This document shows positions 47,315-57,529 of a stretch of DNA of 64,000 bases, in pieces. Made by a program: the position numbers and the translations under genes. Under the pieces are notes generated by a model. That model ran no database searches and was not told where the DNA came from. It saw only the letters and a program-made list of their open reading frames with translations. Position 1 is the stretch's first letter; each line of letters begins with the position of its first letter. Origin of the DNA: Timema cristinae (Eukaryota > Arthropoda > Insecta > Phasmatodea > Timematidae); the NCBI GenBank assembly GCA_039000515.1, contig JBCFYV010000012.1, positions 115,579,949-115,643,948 on the forward strand, in the 5' to 3' direction.

Positions 47315-47580
47315 ATTTGTAGGCGCATGCACACTGATTGAGTCGGTTGGTTTTGAAATTTGATTGGTTATTCCACGCAAATTTTATGGAAAAGTGCGGA
47401 CAAAGCTGAATTTGTATCTACTAGTGCAGAGTAACCAACGCGGTCTGCGCTGATTTCTCGTGATTGGCTTAGAGCTCGTCACGTGACCACATTTTAGTTC
47501 TGCGCCTGTTTTTCGACGGACGTATGACTCCACAGTAACTACCCCTCCCCGTACAGAATATCCGCATATCCACACTAAGG
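47315..47580. repeat. Repeat with TTTGTAGGCGCATG end
   Basis: Contains GATTGGCTTAGAGCTCGTCA and CGTGACCACATTTTAGTT, shared in modified form with 55885-56040. TTTGTAGGCGCATG is inverted near 56457-56471. This suggests a MITE-like family with these ends. Confidence 0.4.
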
Positions 47581-47740
47581 AGGTAAGGAGGAGGTATTTT
47601 AGAGTTTTAGAGTAAATGTACCAGCATTAGCATAGAGTGCGTGATATAAGCATTTAGGGTAAGGTCACTCTCAGTAGGCCTATAACCCCAACTTACCCTA
47701 GCATCGACAATCCAGTGTGTCATAAACATAACTCCCTAGA
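47580..47740 (-). mobile_element. SINE-2, strongly diverged
   Basis: Contains AAATGTACCAGCATTAGCAT and CCTATAACCCCAACTTACCC in the right order for a decayed minus-strand copy. Confidence 0.4.
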
Positions 47741-47814
47741 CAGCGTGTTCGCCGATGTGAGTAGCCCTAGTGTTAAATTTTCAGACTGCTAAAAAAAAAA
47801 AAAATCTGCAGTGA

Positions 47815-48020
47815 TCGAGAGACGTCACTCTCACAGTAGACTAGACTGCCGATGACGGGGAGATCGGGGTTCGAATTTTAGTCGGGTGTACTCAGGATGG
47901 TTTATCTAAAAATTGTTTTTAACTCTGCCCCCACGAAAATGCTGGTACACTTCCAATAAATATAGCCGTCATAGTCCCTAAAACCATTAGCGTACGGGTA
48001 GTAAGACTCGGTTCTAAAAA
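47815..48020 (+). mobile_element. SINE-2 just upstream of the globin coding start
   Basis: Head part CACAGTAGACTAGACTGCCG, B-box GGTTCGAATTT and tail CGTACGGGTAGTAAGACTCG, ending about 55 bases before the globin ATG. It lies in the presumed 5' intron or the proximal promoter. Confidence 0.75.
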
Positions 48021-48074
48021 TAACTCATGTAAAAGGCTGAATCTGGTTGTTCCAGCGGCGGCGTTGTGTGAGTG

Positions 48075-48241
48075 ATGGGTGGTATGCTGAGTTACTTATG
48101 GGGCGGCACCCCGGTATCTACAGAGCGTGAAGAGGTGGACCCCAGTACGGGGCTCAGTCCCAAGGAGAGGAAGCTGGTCGAAGATGCGTGGAAGCTTGTC
48201 AATCAGGACGCCAAGGGTAACGGCGTCGCTCTTTTCATGGC
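48075..48241 (+). CDS. Globin exon 1 (N-terminus, helices A-B)
   Basis: Starts ATG GGT GGT and ends in GC before donor GTGAGT (phase 2). It encodes a 25-residue N-terminal extension followed by LSPKERKLVEDAWKLV (helix A) and GVALFMA (helix B). A possible 3' splice site (TGGTTGTTCCAG, ending 48054) lies 20 bases upstream, so the 5' UTR may be interrupted by an intron. A SINE-2 copy ends about 35 bases before that site. Confidence 0.93.
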
Positions 48242-49654
48242 GTGAGTTGGAGACGTCCTTTCACTTTGGTGGGGGGGGGGGGACTTTTGGTCAGTGTTGT
48301 AGCTATAGCTCCTTACCCACCATGCACTTTGTCATTATAAATTGATTTAACACAATCAATTGGAAATCATATGAGATTTTTGTTCATTAAAACAGTAACT
48401 TTTTTCCACAAAAAATAAATTTCCAAACTAATTTTATTATTTCATATGAGCCTCCCTGGACCCACTTCCCTCATATTATATCATATCTACGCCACTGGTT
48501 CTCTGTCACTTTTGATATATATCACCAATTCCTATAAAATAACACTAATACTATAGTTAGCTATAATAAATGCTGAACCCATAAAATAATGTTTATATTA
48601 AAAAATAAAAGCTCCAAATGTCCATTTGTAAGAAAAATCCAGATTTAGTTTGGGATATCTCGAACTTTTAATATAAATTTTATTTGTTTTAATCCACCAC
48701 CGCGGTAATCATGTCAAGTTGGCACAATTGCTCTCACAACAAAGAAGGCTTTGAGAAACAAAATTACTGACATCCTATGACGAAGCAGTTCTGTTTTTTT
48801 TTTTTTTATTTTTAAAAACACCTCGGCCTCGGACATTTTCTACAAAGTCACTCTCTTATTGTTGCATACTTGTTAGACGTTTTGTGAGTTCTTAATTTAT
48901 GGTTCATCTACATTTGGAAAGGTCAGCGAGGCAGCATGACACAGTATATTTTTATTTATATATATAATATATATATATAACAACTTCTTATTTAGCAAGG
49001 CCGTAGCCAGCCAATAATTTCGGGGAAGGAGGGTTTGATGGGCACATCCCTCAATTGCGGAAGGCTAGAAAGAAATTATAAATAATAAAACGTTCTAGAA
49101 GTTATTTGAACTGTTTTTTTTTATGGCAGAGTAGCACCCTAACTGCCGAAGGCTAGGAAAATTCTAAATGATAAACACCTCTAGAAGCTCTGTAAAGGTT
49201 TTTTTTTTTACTGGACAAAGAGGTAATGGATGCCTCTTAAAGAAAATCGATCGTCACGGCCCAGTCCCCCGACCTAGGTTTCATTCTATCGCAACTCATC
49301 AGGGAGGAGTGTGAAAGGCGCAACACAATACCTATCCTAAAATTGGAAACCAAATAAATAAAAAAGGGAGAACATGGAAAATTGTAAAGAATGATAGGAC
49401 ACTTAGATAGGAAAATGTAAAAGGTATAACATAAAGGACAAATATAGGAAAAGGACTTGGATGCGTATATATAAAATAATGGAAAACCTATTTGCTTTAT
49501 GAGGTAATTGTATTATATTTGGAAGAAGGTATAGGAAATGGGTATAGAAGATATATTATAAACTCGCATCCAATGATAATCGTAATGATAAGTTTAAAAA
49601 AACACAATTTTACCGTAAAAAGTCTGGAGAAAATTTATATTATATTATTTATTA

Positions 49655-49698
<44 letters not shown>

Positions 49699-52072
49699 GC
49701 ACCGCGTCTTACTACCCGTTCGGGTTATACGCACTTACGCTAATGTGTATTGGTAAGGTGATTGTGATATGAAATGAAGGACCTACAGTTTAACGTGGAA
49801 TCCGAACCACGGTGGAGGCCTGGCATTCCCCACATTCACAAGATATCTTGTCAGAGGTGAAGGAAGGGTTTGGTAATCAGATAAATCTGTGCCAGGACCG
49901 AGGATTGAACCCCGGCCGCCAGAAAAATTTTATACATTTTCTTCACAAATTCGTTAAAAAAAAAAAAACCTAAACACAATACTTTCAAATCAAAATTTGT
50001 AATTGTAATTATGGAGCTGATCCCAAAGTTTTTCAGTGAGAGGGCGTGGCTGCATGGATTGGCACTAACTTTTTGATGTCTGCTTGTCCAGTTGAATTTT
50101 TCAAGCGGAGTTCCGGCTCCAAATTTAACCTATTGTGGTACTTATTTTTTAGGTACAATATGGATGAAAAACCACTCTCACAGAGATATGTTGTTGAGTA
50201 AGGCATCATAACTTTAATAGCATGGTCAGCGATATGTTCAGCCTTTGCAACCAAACGTCAGCCAAAGATCTGCCAAAGAAGTTTTCTTGAGACTGGATTT
50301 GAGGGTTTCATCACAGGATATTTCATTAATTTCTTTAGTTGAAAAGAAGTTTGGTAGTCTGGAGTCTTCCACTCTAGAAAAAAGGGTCTAGCATCCAGAA
50401 CTCGCTACCTAAATTCGCCAAAGCCTTCAATCAAATTCAGACAATCTCTTGTGTCATTGACAACAGAATCATGAAGCGTTTGATTAATATCGTTGAGAGA
50501 GAAATAGTATGTCCCCAAGTCGTGACTGTTCAGGAAATATGCTTAAATTACTCTAAATATAAGCAAGATAACTACTAACGTAGAAGGTGTCAAGTATAGG
50601 TTGAAAATTCTCAGAAATCGGTCCCCAACCGAGAGCAAATAGGGAGAAAAAAGGGTGAAAATAATCAGATAACGGTAACTTCCAACAATCAGGGTTTTTC
50701 ATGAGTCTCTTGTCATTTTGCCAGGCTTCCGTTGAGAGCTGCTCGCGTACCCCTGTTTGAGAACCACTGCTTTAGACCGTTCGACCACCGAAATGGGTTT
50801 TTATGGATATTGATATTTTTTGTTACCCTGAAAATAAAAAATAGGTTTTACAATAAGTTAACTTGCTACCTTTTAAGGTAAACAAAGTGTACGATCGTGT
50901 CATGCCATTTTTATTTTTTAAACTGATAAACTGAAAAAGAATATTGTGTCGTGTGTTCCGCAGGCTGTTTAAAGCTTACCCTCACTACCAGAAGGAGTTC
51001 CCGAGTCTGGCCAAAATCCCCTTATCGGAGCTGGCCACCAGCAAGAAGATGATAGCCCACGCCAACACCGTCATGTACTCCCTGACAAGCGTCATCGACA
51101 ACCTCAGTGACCCGGAGTGCCTTCAGGAGATGCTGCATAAGATCGGGGAGAACCACGGCAGGAGAAAGACCAGCCAGCAGCCGTTTCTGGTGAGTTGGCT
51201 AATATTATATCCTTATTACTCCTAGACTGCTCCTGTATAGCTGTCGTCACTGTGGCTTTGACGTCACTTGACTCATTGCGCTTTAGCAGAGCTATTTATC
51301 CAGAGTGAAACCTAGCCATTGCCATTGTGGCTGTGATGTCATATGTCATTCGACTCGCTGTAACTGAGCAGACTTATTAATATTACTTAGAATATTACTT
51401 TTTCCAAGCCACTATTGGGCATGTGACTGTGACGTCAATTGAACTTCTGCAGCTTATAAGAATTTTACTTCTAGAATCTAGACAGCGCACTCGTAGCCAC
51501 TTCCCATTAGAATGGGCTAGCTAAATCATTTTGGTTCCTATGACGTCACTAAAGGCAAATTTGTTGTAGGTTGTAGGACATGTTGTTCCTGTAGGCTTTA
51601 GATTGTTTATTTAAAGTTTAGGGGTTTTATATATACAGTAAATTGTCAGGATTTAATATAAAGCTCAGTCAGGATTAATTTCGATATTTCCATCCATCAT
51701 AATACGAGTATAGTTCGGTGAAGTCGAGATAAGCGCAGATGCTAGTATGAGGTGTCCAACCCCCTCCCCCAACACTTCAATGATAACTTTATCATAAAGA
51801 GTTATTTGGGAGGAAGGGTGCTCATATTAGAATGGTTACTTCCTGCTACAAAGATACATCCATTGCGAATAAACCCCACTATCGGTAAAATAGATAGATC
51901 ACCAACCAAAGGGACCTTGTTCCAGGACCTGAAAGGCGTGTTCATCCAACTCCTCCAGGATAAGTTGGGAAGACAGATGACTCCCCAGGCCGTCGTGGCG
52001 TGGGGGAAGGTGGTGGACGTCATGTACGCAGGCATCTTCAAGGGAATGGATATCACCTCTGAGGACGACTGA
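48075..52072 (+). CDS. Globin, three coding exons, 179 residues
   Basis: An intracellular insect-type globin that binds haem and probably O2. Exons 48075-48241, 50964-51189 and 51926-52072 total 540 nt. Intron 1 is phase 2 after residue 55/56 (B12.2) and intron 2 is phase 0 after residue 131 (G7.0), the two ancestral globin positions. The N-terminus MGGMLS fits an N-myristoylation signal (Gly2, Ser6), so the protein may attach to membrane. Landmarks are Trp39 (A12), YPHYQKEFPSL (57-71 region, helix C/CD), distal His88 (E7), proximal His120 (F8) in GENHGRR, and Trp157 (H helix). The CD1 position, 17 residues before E7, is Leu71 rather than the almost invariant Phe. Exons are GC-rich against an AT-rich background. 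The poly(A) signal is at 52197. Family is certain; the subfamily is not assigned. Confidence 0.95.
49002..49290. repeat. Fragment of the ~60-base-unit G-rich-end element
   Basis: Begins GGCCGTAGCCAGCCAATAAT followed by a G-rich stretch, then units with GGCTAGAAA and TTCTAGAAG...TTTGAA. It matches the start of the copy at 63243. It lies in intron 1 of the globin gene. Confidence 0.5.
49696..49920 (-). mobile_element. SINE-1, head missing
   Basis: Minus-strand copy with a long (ATT)n tail (about 49640-49696). It stops after CCCCGGCCGCC, so the A-box half of the head is lost. Globin intron 1. Confidence 0.82.
49990..50769 (-). pseudogene. hAT transposase remnant, C-terminal part
   Basis: On the minus strand the stretch 50254-50033 reads a hAT dimerisation domain: PYSTTYLCESGFSS, then KNKYHNRL and PELRLKNS, ending before a stop at 50033. 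The 5' end of the element is present at 50769 as CAGTGGTTCTCAAACAGGGG, a typical hAT terminus. The BED finger and catalytic core are deleted, and no matching left TIR is obvious. The insertion point interrupts a SINE-2 head (50770-50800). The whole lies in globin intron 1. Confidence 0.72.
50770..50802 (-). repeat. SINE-2 head fragment next to hAT remnant
   Basis: CTTTAGACCGTTCGACCACC matches the complement of a SINE-2 head. The hAT remnant appears to have landed in this SINE. Confidence 0.45.
50964..51189 (+). CDS. Globin exon 2 (helices C-F)
   Basis: The acceptor TGTTCCGCAG is followed by G, which completes an Ala codon. It encodes LFKAYPHYQKEFPSL, the E helix with His88, and the F helix with His120, ending at QQPFL before donor GTGAGT. 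Codon use is strongly GC-ended, unlike the flanking intron. Confidence 0.94.
51236..51555 (+). repeat. Degenerate tandem repeat with TGACGTCA cores in globin intron 2
   Basis: Roughly 85-110-base units each hold a GTGGCTNTGACGTCA-like segment (near 51255, 51340, 51425 and 51540), three of four with an intact TGACGTCA or near-match. They lie within the 736-bp second intron. They could be an old repeat or a cluster of CREB/ATF-type sites. Confidence 0.5.
51926..52072 (+). CDS. Globin exon 3 (helices G-H)
   Basis: Acceptor CTTGTTCCAG, phase 0. It encodes DLKGVFIQLLQDKLG (helix G) and TPQAVVAWGKVVDVMYAGIF (helix H), then a short acidic tail SEDD and TGA at 52070. A poly(A) signal, AATAAA, sits at 52197-52202, giving a 3' UTR of about 145 nt. 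Confidence 0.94.
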   Translation, partial: DLKGVFIQLLQDKLGRQMTPQAVVAWGKVVDVMYAGIFKGMDITSEDD

Positions 52073-52196
52073 AGGGACTACTCTCTCAGGGTCATTACCA
52101 ACATCTACCTTAGCAGACAAACTTCTCTTTTCATACAAAAAGAAGTTAATCATCAATACTCGTGGCGAATGTTTGTGTAAGTGCAAACACCTTGTG

Positions 52197-52202
52197 AATA
52201 AA
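52197..52202 (+). promoter_or_regulatory. Globin poly(A) signal
   Basis: Canonical AATAAA 125 bases after the globin stop codon, the first such hexamer downstream. Confidence 0.65.
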
Positions 52203-54304
52203 GCTCTAGATGCTTCATCAGCGCTAGTGTAACGACTTCGAATTGAATGGCAGCATTTGAATTATAGCTTTAAGACAGTTGCTATAAACCTAAATACAGG
52301 TTTATTCTTGTGTTATAGCGCTTATGTAGTAATACAAATTAGTGCGTGAAGGTTTGATCATTTTAAACTAAAAATAAACTAACTCGCAGATCTCATTATC
52401 ACAGGTGTGTAGATGTGTTTTTTTAAAGTGGTTTGGTTGGTAGGTTAGCTATTTTATGCTCATGCACACATCACATTGTGGTTGCTTTTCCATTGATTAC
52501 AGAGTCTTGCTCGAAATATAATTGCCTGCTATCTCTATTCTTTACCAACCTTGTTATAGAATTGAGATTTTCGAGTCTTGGTCAAGGTATTTTTGTGAGA
52601 AATTCCCTTTGCAGTTTCTATCGTCATAAATCACCGAGTCTTATTATGAAGTACATTGTTATACTTGACATGTTTACAATCTCTATGCATGTCCCATTTT
52701 GAAGTACAGTACATCTCCACGATCCAATTGTGAGTGGTATTTGCAGTTTAATTGAGCTAAGACTACATTTTTACACGCAGAATACCCTTAAACAATATTG
52801 TCATTTTATATGAGCTATTATTTGTAGATATTTTTAATTTCTATTATAATGCAAACCAATGTTTCTATTCTGACTTTATGAAAACAATAATTATTGTAAG
52901 TTCAGTTTGACAAGCAATGCCAAAATGATAGCTAATATATTAAAGTAAGCACAGATACATAGGCTAAATTATAGTATTGTTAATTTTTCCTTCTGTTAAA
53001 TTTAGCAGTAATTTTGGGTTATTGTTGAAGAATTTGGATCCCGTGTAGGTAAATGGGTAATGATTTTTTAAATGTGACTCACATTTTGGTTTTACCATTT
53101 TATCTCCAGGGGACTAATTTCCTCTAAACTATCATATGTAGAATTCAATTATTATTTTTTCATTACTTTCAAACGTTAGCATAAATACCTAGCAGTGTTT
53201 TTATTTTTACTATTTGAAAATACTCAATGAATTATATCCAAACGGTGAAATGTTGATAATTTATTTTACATAGAAAATGATTGTTTCTGTTTTCATATAA
53301 ATACTTTTACTGATTGTTTAGTTATACAATGTTGAATTGTGAGTACATTAAAATAAAATATGTTGTAAATTAACTGTATTATCTTTTAATAGTAGCGTCT
53401 CTTAGGTTGTATTTTAGATTATGTTGTTTAGTTGTAGGTTGGGAATGAGTAATTCAAAACTGACTACAAGCATGTTTCAAAAATATATTAGTCGCCATTT
53501 GTGTGTTAAGAGCTTATAAAATAAATATCCTGTAAGATATAACATGCTTGTCCACGGAAGGTCATTGAATATAGTTAGATTGTTGCTTTGTAGTTTGAGA
53601 AATGGTTCTGGTAAGTATATTGGCATTGGGCCGGCCAATGATTGAGAGATAACAGTTTACCTATTGTTTATAACGGCTGCCTTCTCGACAAGCCGTGAAT
53701 CACGCGGCAACACTGCACGAGACGGCAACACCGCATGATAGGGACAACAATGCATGAATTATCACAGATTACGAGTAAGATCTGAAATCTTCTTCGTACA
53801 TGGCCATCTCTAAGATAAAACCTTTATTTTGAAAGTAGTTCCAATCTTTATTGCTTGCTACAAGATAAACGATTTATTTTGACCAAAATACCAAATAAAC
53901 TTGAGCAACAAATATTTGTTTAACACTTGATAAAGTAATGTGTTATTTTATCAATGTTTTTATTTAATAAATTTGGCTTTGTGTTATTTTGATACCTATT
54001 ATTTATTTACCCCTTTTATTTATATTAAATTTTATTTTAACTTTTACACTTATACAAACCAATAAGGGAAAAGTCTCAACAATTATTTATAAATTCTACA
54101 TAGTAAATAAACTTTATGAAATCGAAAGAGATCTTATAAATAATATTTTTTCTTTGTTCGAATTTAACAATTTTTTTTTGTATGGTTTGTGATGTATATT
54201 TGTATTTTTGACCAATTTTATTTGTAAAATTATAAAAAATGTATTTGTAAGGTTATAAAAAGAGTTGTAACAACGGATTAAGGCGTTATACTCGCTTTGC
54301 ACAA
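52203..54304. other. No gene seen downstream of globin
   Basis: AT-rich text. A GC-richer patch near 53690-53745 holds two short CGGCAACAC(T/C)GCA repeats. No gene recognised. Confidence 0.5.
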
Positions 54305-54700
54305 GGTACAAGGAACAATCCAGGAGAAACTATTGTCTGAAGGTACAAGGAACAATCCAGGAGAAACTATTGTCTGAAGGTACAAGGAACACTCCAGGTG
54401 AAACTATTGTCTGAAGGTACAAGGAACACTCCAGGTGAAATTATTGTCTGAAGGTACAAGGTAAAATCCAAGAGAAACTATTGTCTGAAGGTACAAGTAA
54501 CAAGACAAGTGAAACTATTGTCTGAAGGTACAAGGAACAAGACAGGTGAAACTATTGTCTGAAGGTACAAGGTACAATCCAAGAGAAACTATTGTCTGAA
54601 GGTACAAGGAACAATCCAAGAGAAACTATTGTCTGAAGGTACAAGGAACAATCCAGGTGAAACTATTGCCCGGATGTACAGTACAAGGAACGCCCAATAG
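54305..54700 (+). repeat. 37-base minisatellite, ~11 copies
   Basis: The unit GGTACAAGGAACAATCCAGG then (A/T)GAAACTATTGTCTGAA repeats at an exact 37-base step (54305, 54342, and on). Minor variants are ACTCCAGGT and AAGACAGGT. There are no unique spacers between copies. Confidence 0.93.
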
Positions 54701-55128
54701 AAACTATTCCGTCATAAGTCCCAATTTAAACCATCGCCAATCCCGCAGAGGGGCTTTGTTTTTATTTGCACGGCCCTCCTCAACCGATCGGTGTCATGTT
54801 TGATCAGGCAGAACAAACAAAGCACAACAAGAGGAAGCACGTGGTAGACTCCTAGTACTCTTTTGGCTGGAAGCCATCCTTTCATTCGATGAGTTGGACT
54901 TATGTTAAAAACGTGCCATCACTGCTATCTGGCGCTTCCGGACCTTTACATACATCAAAAATACTATTTTTTATTCACTTTCGCGAAAGTATTGTACTCT
55001 TGAACTTTTTGGTTTGTTTTTTTGCATTTTGGTTATGGCGTATATTCATTTTATAAATGTCAAAAAGTCAAAAAAGGGGGTCTTGCAATCCTGTCCTTTG
55101 TCTCAACTTGGAATACAGCCGAAACGGT

Positions 55129-55820
55129 TTAAGGTGGGACCATCAAAGTGTAGAAAGCGAGAAAAAGGTGGTTTGTTTTCAGTTTTTATATCAAAATATT
55201 TTTTTGGGGGTGACCTGGCGGTCTAGGGGTAAGGTGTCAAGACTTCTGTGCTGGCGGCCGGGGTTCAATCCTCGGTCCAGGCACAGATTTATCTGATTAC
55301 CAAACCCTTCCTTCACCTCTGACAAGAAGTGTATTAATCACAACTTGTGAATGTGGGGAATGCCAGGCCTCCACCGTGGTTCGGATTCCACGTTAAACTG
55401 TAGGTCCTCCATTTCATCTCACAATCACCCTACCATTACACATTAGCGTAAGTGCGTATAACCCGAACGGGTAGTAGGACGTGGTGCTAATAATAATATT
55501 TTTTTGGCCAAAAAATCAACTATTTCTCCAGTAGAAACACATAGTTTAATTGTCTTCTTATAGTGATATCAACAGTTGTTGAATCCCTCTCAAGGATGTC
55601 CTGGAATTGAATGACAACTTTTTATTTTCATTTAAAAAGTTTCTCATCTAATGCTGCTATGCTCATGACAGATATTCAACAACCGTTGATATCAATGCGT
55701 GAAGAAAATTTAATTTCTACTGGAGAAATATTTTATTTATTATGGCTGAAAAAAAGTGTGTTGATATAAAAACTGCAAAAACACCGACCTTTTCTCGCGT
55801 CCCCTTCAATCCCACCTTAA
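55129..55820. mobile_element. Palindromic MITE, copy E, split by a SINE-1
   Basis: Parts 55129-55206 and 55491-55820 form one MITE with TTAA ends and GGTGGGA starts. A full-length SINE-1 lies between, with AATATTTTTTTGG repeated at its two sides as target duplication. This subfamily differs from copies A and B at the TIR. Confidence 0.75.
55207..55490 (+). mobile_element. SINE-1, full length, inside palindromic MITE
   Basis: Head GGTGACCTGGCGGTCTAGGG, B-box GGTTCAATCC, and tail GTAGGACGTGGTGCTAATAA. Target duplication is AATATTTTTTTGG. Confidence 0.88.
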
Positions 55821-55829
55821 GAGGTTTAT

Positions 55830-56480
55830 ATCGAAGTGAAAATGGAGCTACTGTGGATTCACTCATTCGCCTAAAAACCAAGAACATAAACGTGGTCACG
55901 TGACAACATAACTTTAGAAGAGCGGCGAAAATCTTGTGACTGGTTCAGAGCTCGTCATGTAACCACAATTCTCTCTTGCTCTTGTTTTTCGGCGAACGTG
56001 CGGATGAATACACAGTGAGCCAATCACAAGATCTCAGCCTCATCGTCAATGCTCACTCAGCGCCATTTTTTTTAAAACACCGCGTCTTACTACCCGTTCG
56101 GGCTATACGCTTATGTACTAATTACGCTAATAGTTTTAGTAATTAGGAAGGTTTTGTTTAGAGGAAGTGTACTTGCATTTACGTGGAGGGAGAGTAGAAA
56201 ACCATTTTCGAAAAAACCACCATCAGAACACCCGACCGAGATTCGAACCTTAATCTCCCCGTCATCACCAGTCTGGTCTACTGTGATAGTAACGCGTTAG
56301 ATCATGCGGCCACCGAAGTCGGTCTTGGAGCGAATTGAAATTACTCAAAGATTTCCTTTTTCTGCGTGACAACATCATCTTGGGAGATCCAATCGAATTT
56401 CAGTATCGATCAACTCGATCGGCGCGTATGAGCCTAAACCAAATCGACGCAGTAGGCTCATGCGCCTACAAAGAGAGATG
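55830..56480. repeat. Relative of the TTTGTAGGCGCATG repeat, interrupted by a SINE-2
   Basis: Holds GGTTCAGAGCTCGTCATGTA and ends CATGCGCCTACAAA. A SINE-2 (56075-56328) lies inside. Confidence 0.4.
56075..56328 (-). mobile_element. SINE-2
   Basis: Near full length: tail ACACCGCGTCTTACTACCCG, body TTGCATTTACGTGGAGGGAG, B-box complement GATTCGAACC and head GCGGCCACCGAAGTCGG. Confidence 0.82.
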
Positions 56481-56702
56481 CAAGCAGATAGCTACGTCTA
56501 CTGATTTGAAATAACTCGTTTAATGTCCGTGTGTCTTTCTTGTTCGGTTTTGAAAATTGTTTCATGACAAAACGCAACAGTTTGGAAATATCTGTTGCGA
56601 TATTACTCTTAAATATTCACTAGAAAATAAAATATGACCTTAATCAGCTGTTTCTAGTTAGTGTTGCAAAGCTTTACACTTGGTAGCCAAAGAGTGGAGT
56701 TT

Positions 56703-56880
56703 TTTTAGTACCATGTCCTACTAACCGTTTGGGCTATAGGCACACGAACTAATTAAGTTGTGTTAGGAAATAGGTAGGTTGAATTTAGAGAATAGGTATC
56801 GACATTTGTGTAAAAGTACGTAGAGTCGGAAACCATTTGATAAAAACTATATCAGGATCAAAGTTCGGTGGCAGCAGTCT
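56703..56880 (-). mobile_element. SINE-2, diverged and truncated
   Basis: Tail TAGTACCATGTCCTACTAAC and body GGTATCGACATTTGTGTAAA; the head is lost at the start of the TGACGTCA array. Confidence 0.6.
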
Positions 56881-56904
56881 ATGTGTAATAAGCACGTTCA
56901 AGTA

Positions 56905-57255
56905 TAGCAGGTCAATTGACGTCACATCTATCTGTGTAATGGATAGACAGGAGCAGTCTAGAAGTAAAAGCATCTAGTACAGAGGGCTCTGCGTCACAGC
57001 TACAAGACAATAACAGAAGGGCAGTCTTGAGTAATAAGCCAGTCAAGTGCAGAGGCAGTGACGTCACAGCTACAGGACAATAAACAGACAGGAGCAGTCT
57101 ATGAGTAATAAGCCAGCTCAAGTGCAGAGGGCAGTGACGTCACAGCTCCCAGGGCAGAGGCAAGGGCAGTCTAGGAGTAATAAGCCAGTTCAAGTACAGT
57201 GGGTTGTGACGTTACAGAGACAAGGATAATAGATAAGAAGGAGCAGTCTAGGAGC
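56905..57255 (+). repeat. ~70-base tandem array with TGACGTCA in units
   Basis: Units contain GAGCAGTCTA(G)GAGTAATA, AGCCAGTTCAAGT and GGGCAGTGACGTCACAGCTA. TGACGTCA or one-off variants occur near 56919, 56988, 57059, 57127 and 57208. The palindrome is the CRE consensus. Confidence 0.75.
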
Positions 57256-57529
57256 ATTAAGTCTATTACAATATGCTACTGAGACGAAACTCGCAGCCGG
57301 TCAAATAAATTGACACGTCTTTAAGTGGATGATGGCATCCGCAGCTTTAAAAGGCTGTAAGTTGTTTGAAATGGACGCTGAAGGACGTTCGATACCGTGC
57401 GAGCGTGATTTAGTGAGAGGTTCTTTGGAGCCATAGCTATGTATGGACGGCGCGCGATCAAGATGGCGGCAATATGATGAGGGACGTCTAGAATGACAAT
57501 GAGTAATCAGATACTCCGGAGCTGAGGGG

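Larger units (their letters stand above)
48242..50963 (+). other. Globin intron 1
   Basis: A 2722-base intron with GTGAGT donor and CCGCAG acceptor. It hosts a G-rich-end repeat, a SINE-1, a hAT remnant and a SINE-2 fragment. TA repeats occur near 48955-48980. Confidence 0.85.

Noticed and set aside
54305..54700. CRISPR-like array
   Set aside because: The copies are head to tail with no unique spacers, and the DNA is eukaryotic.
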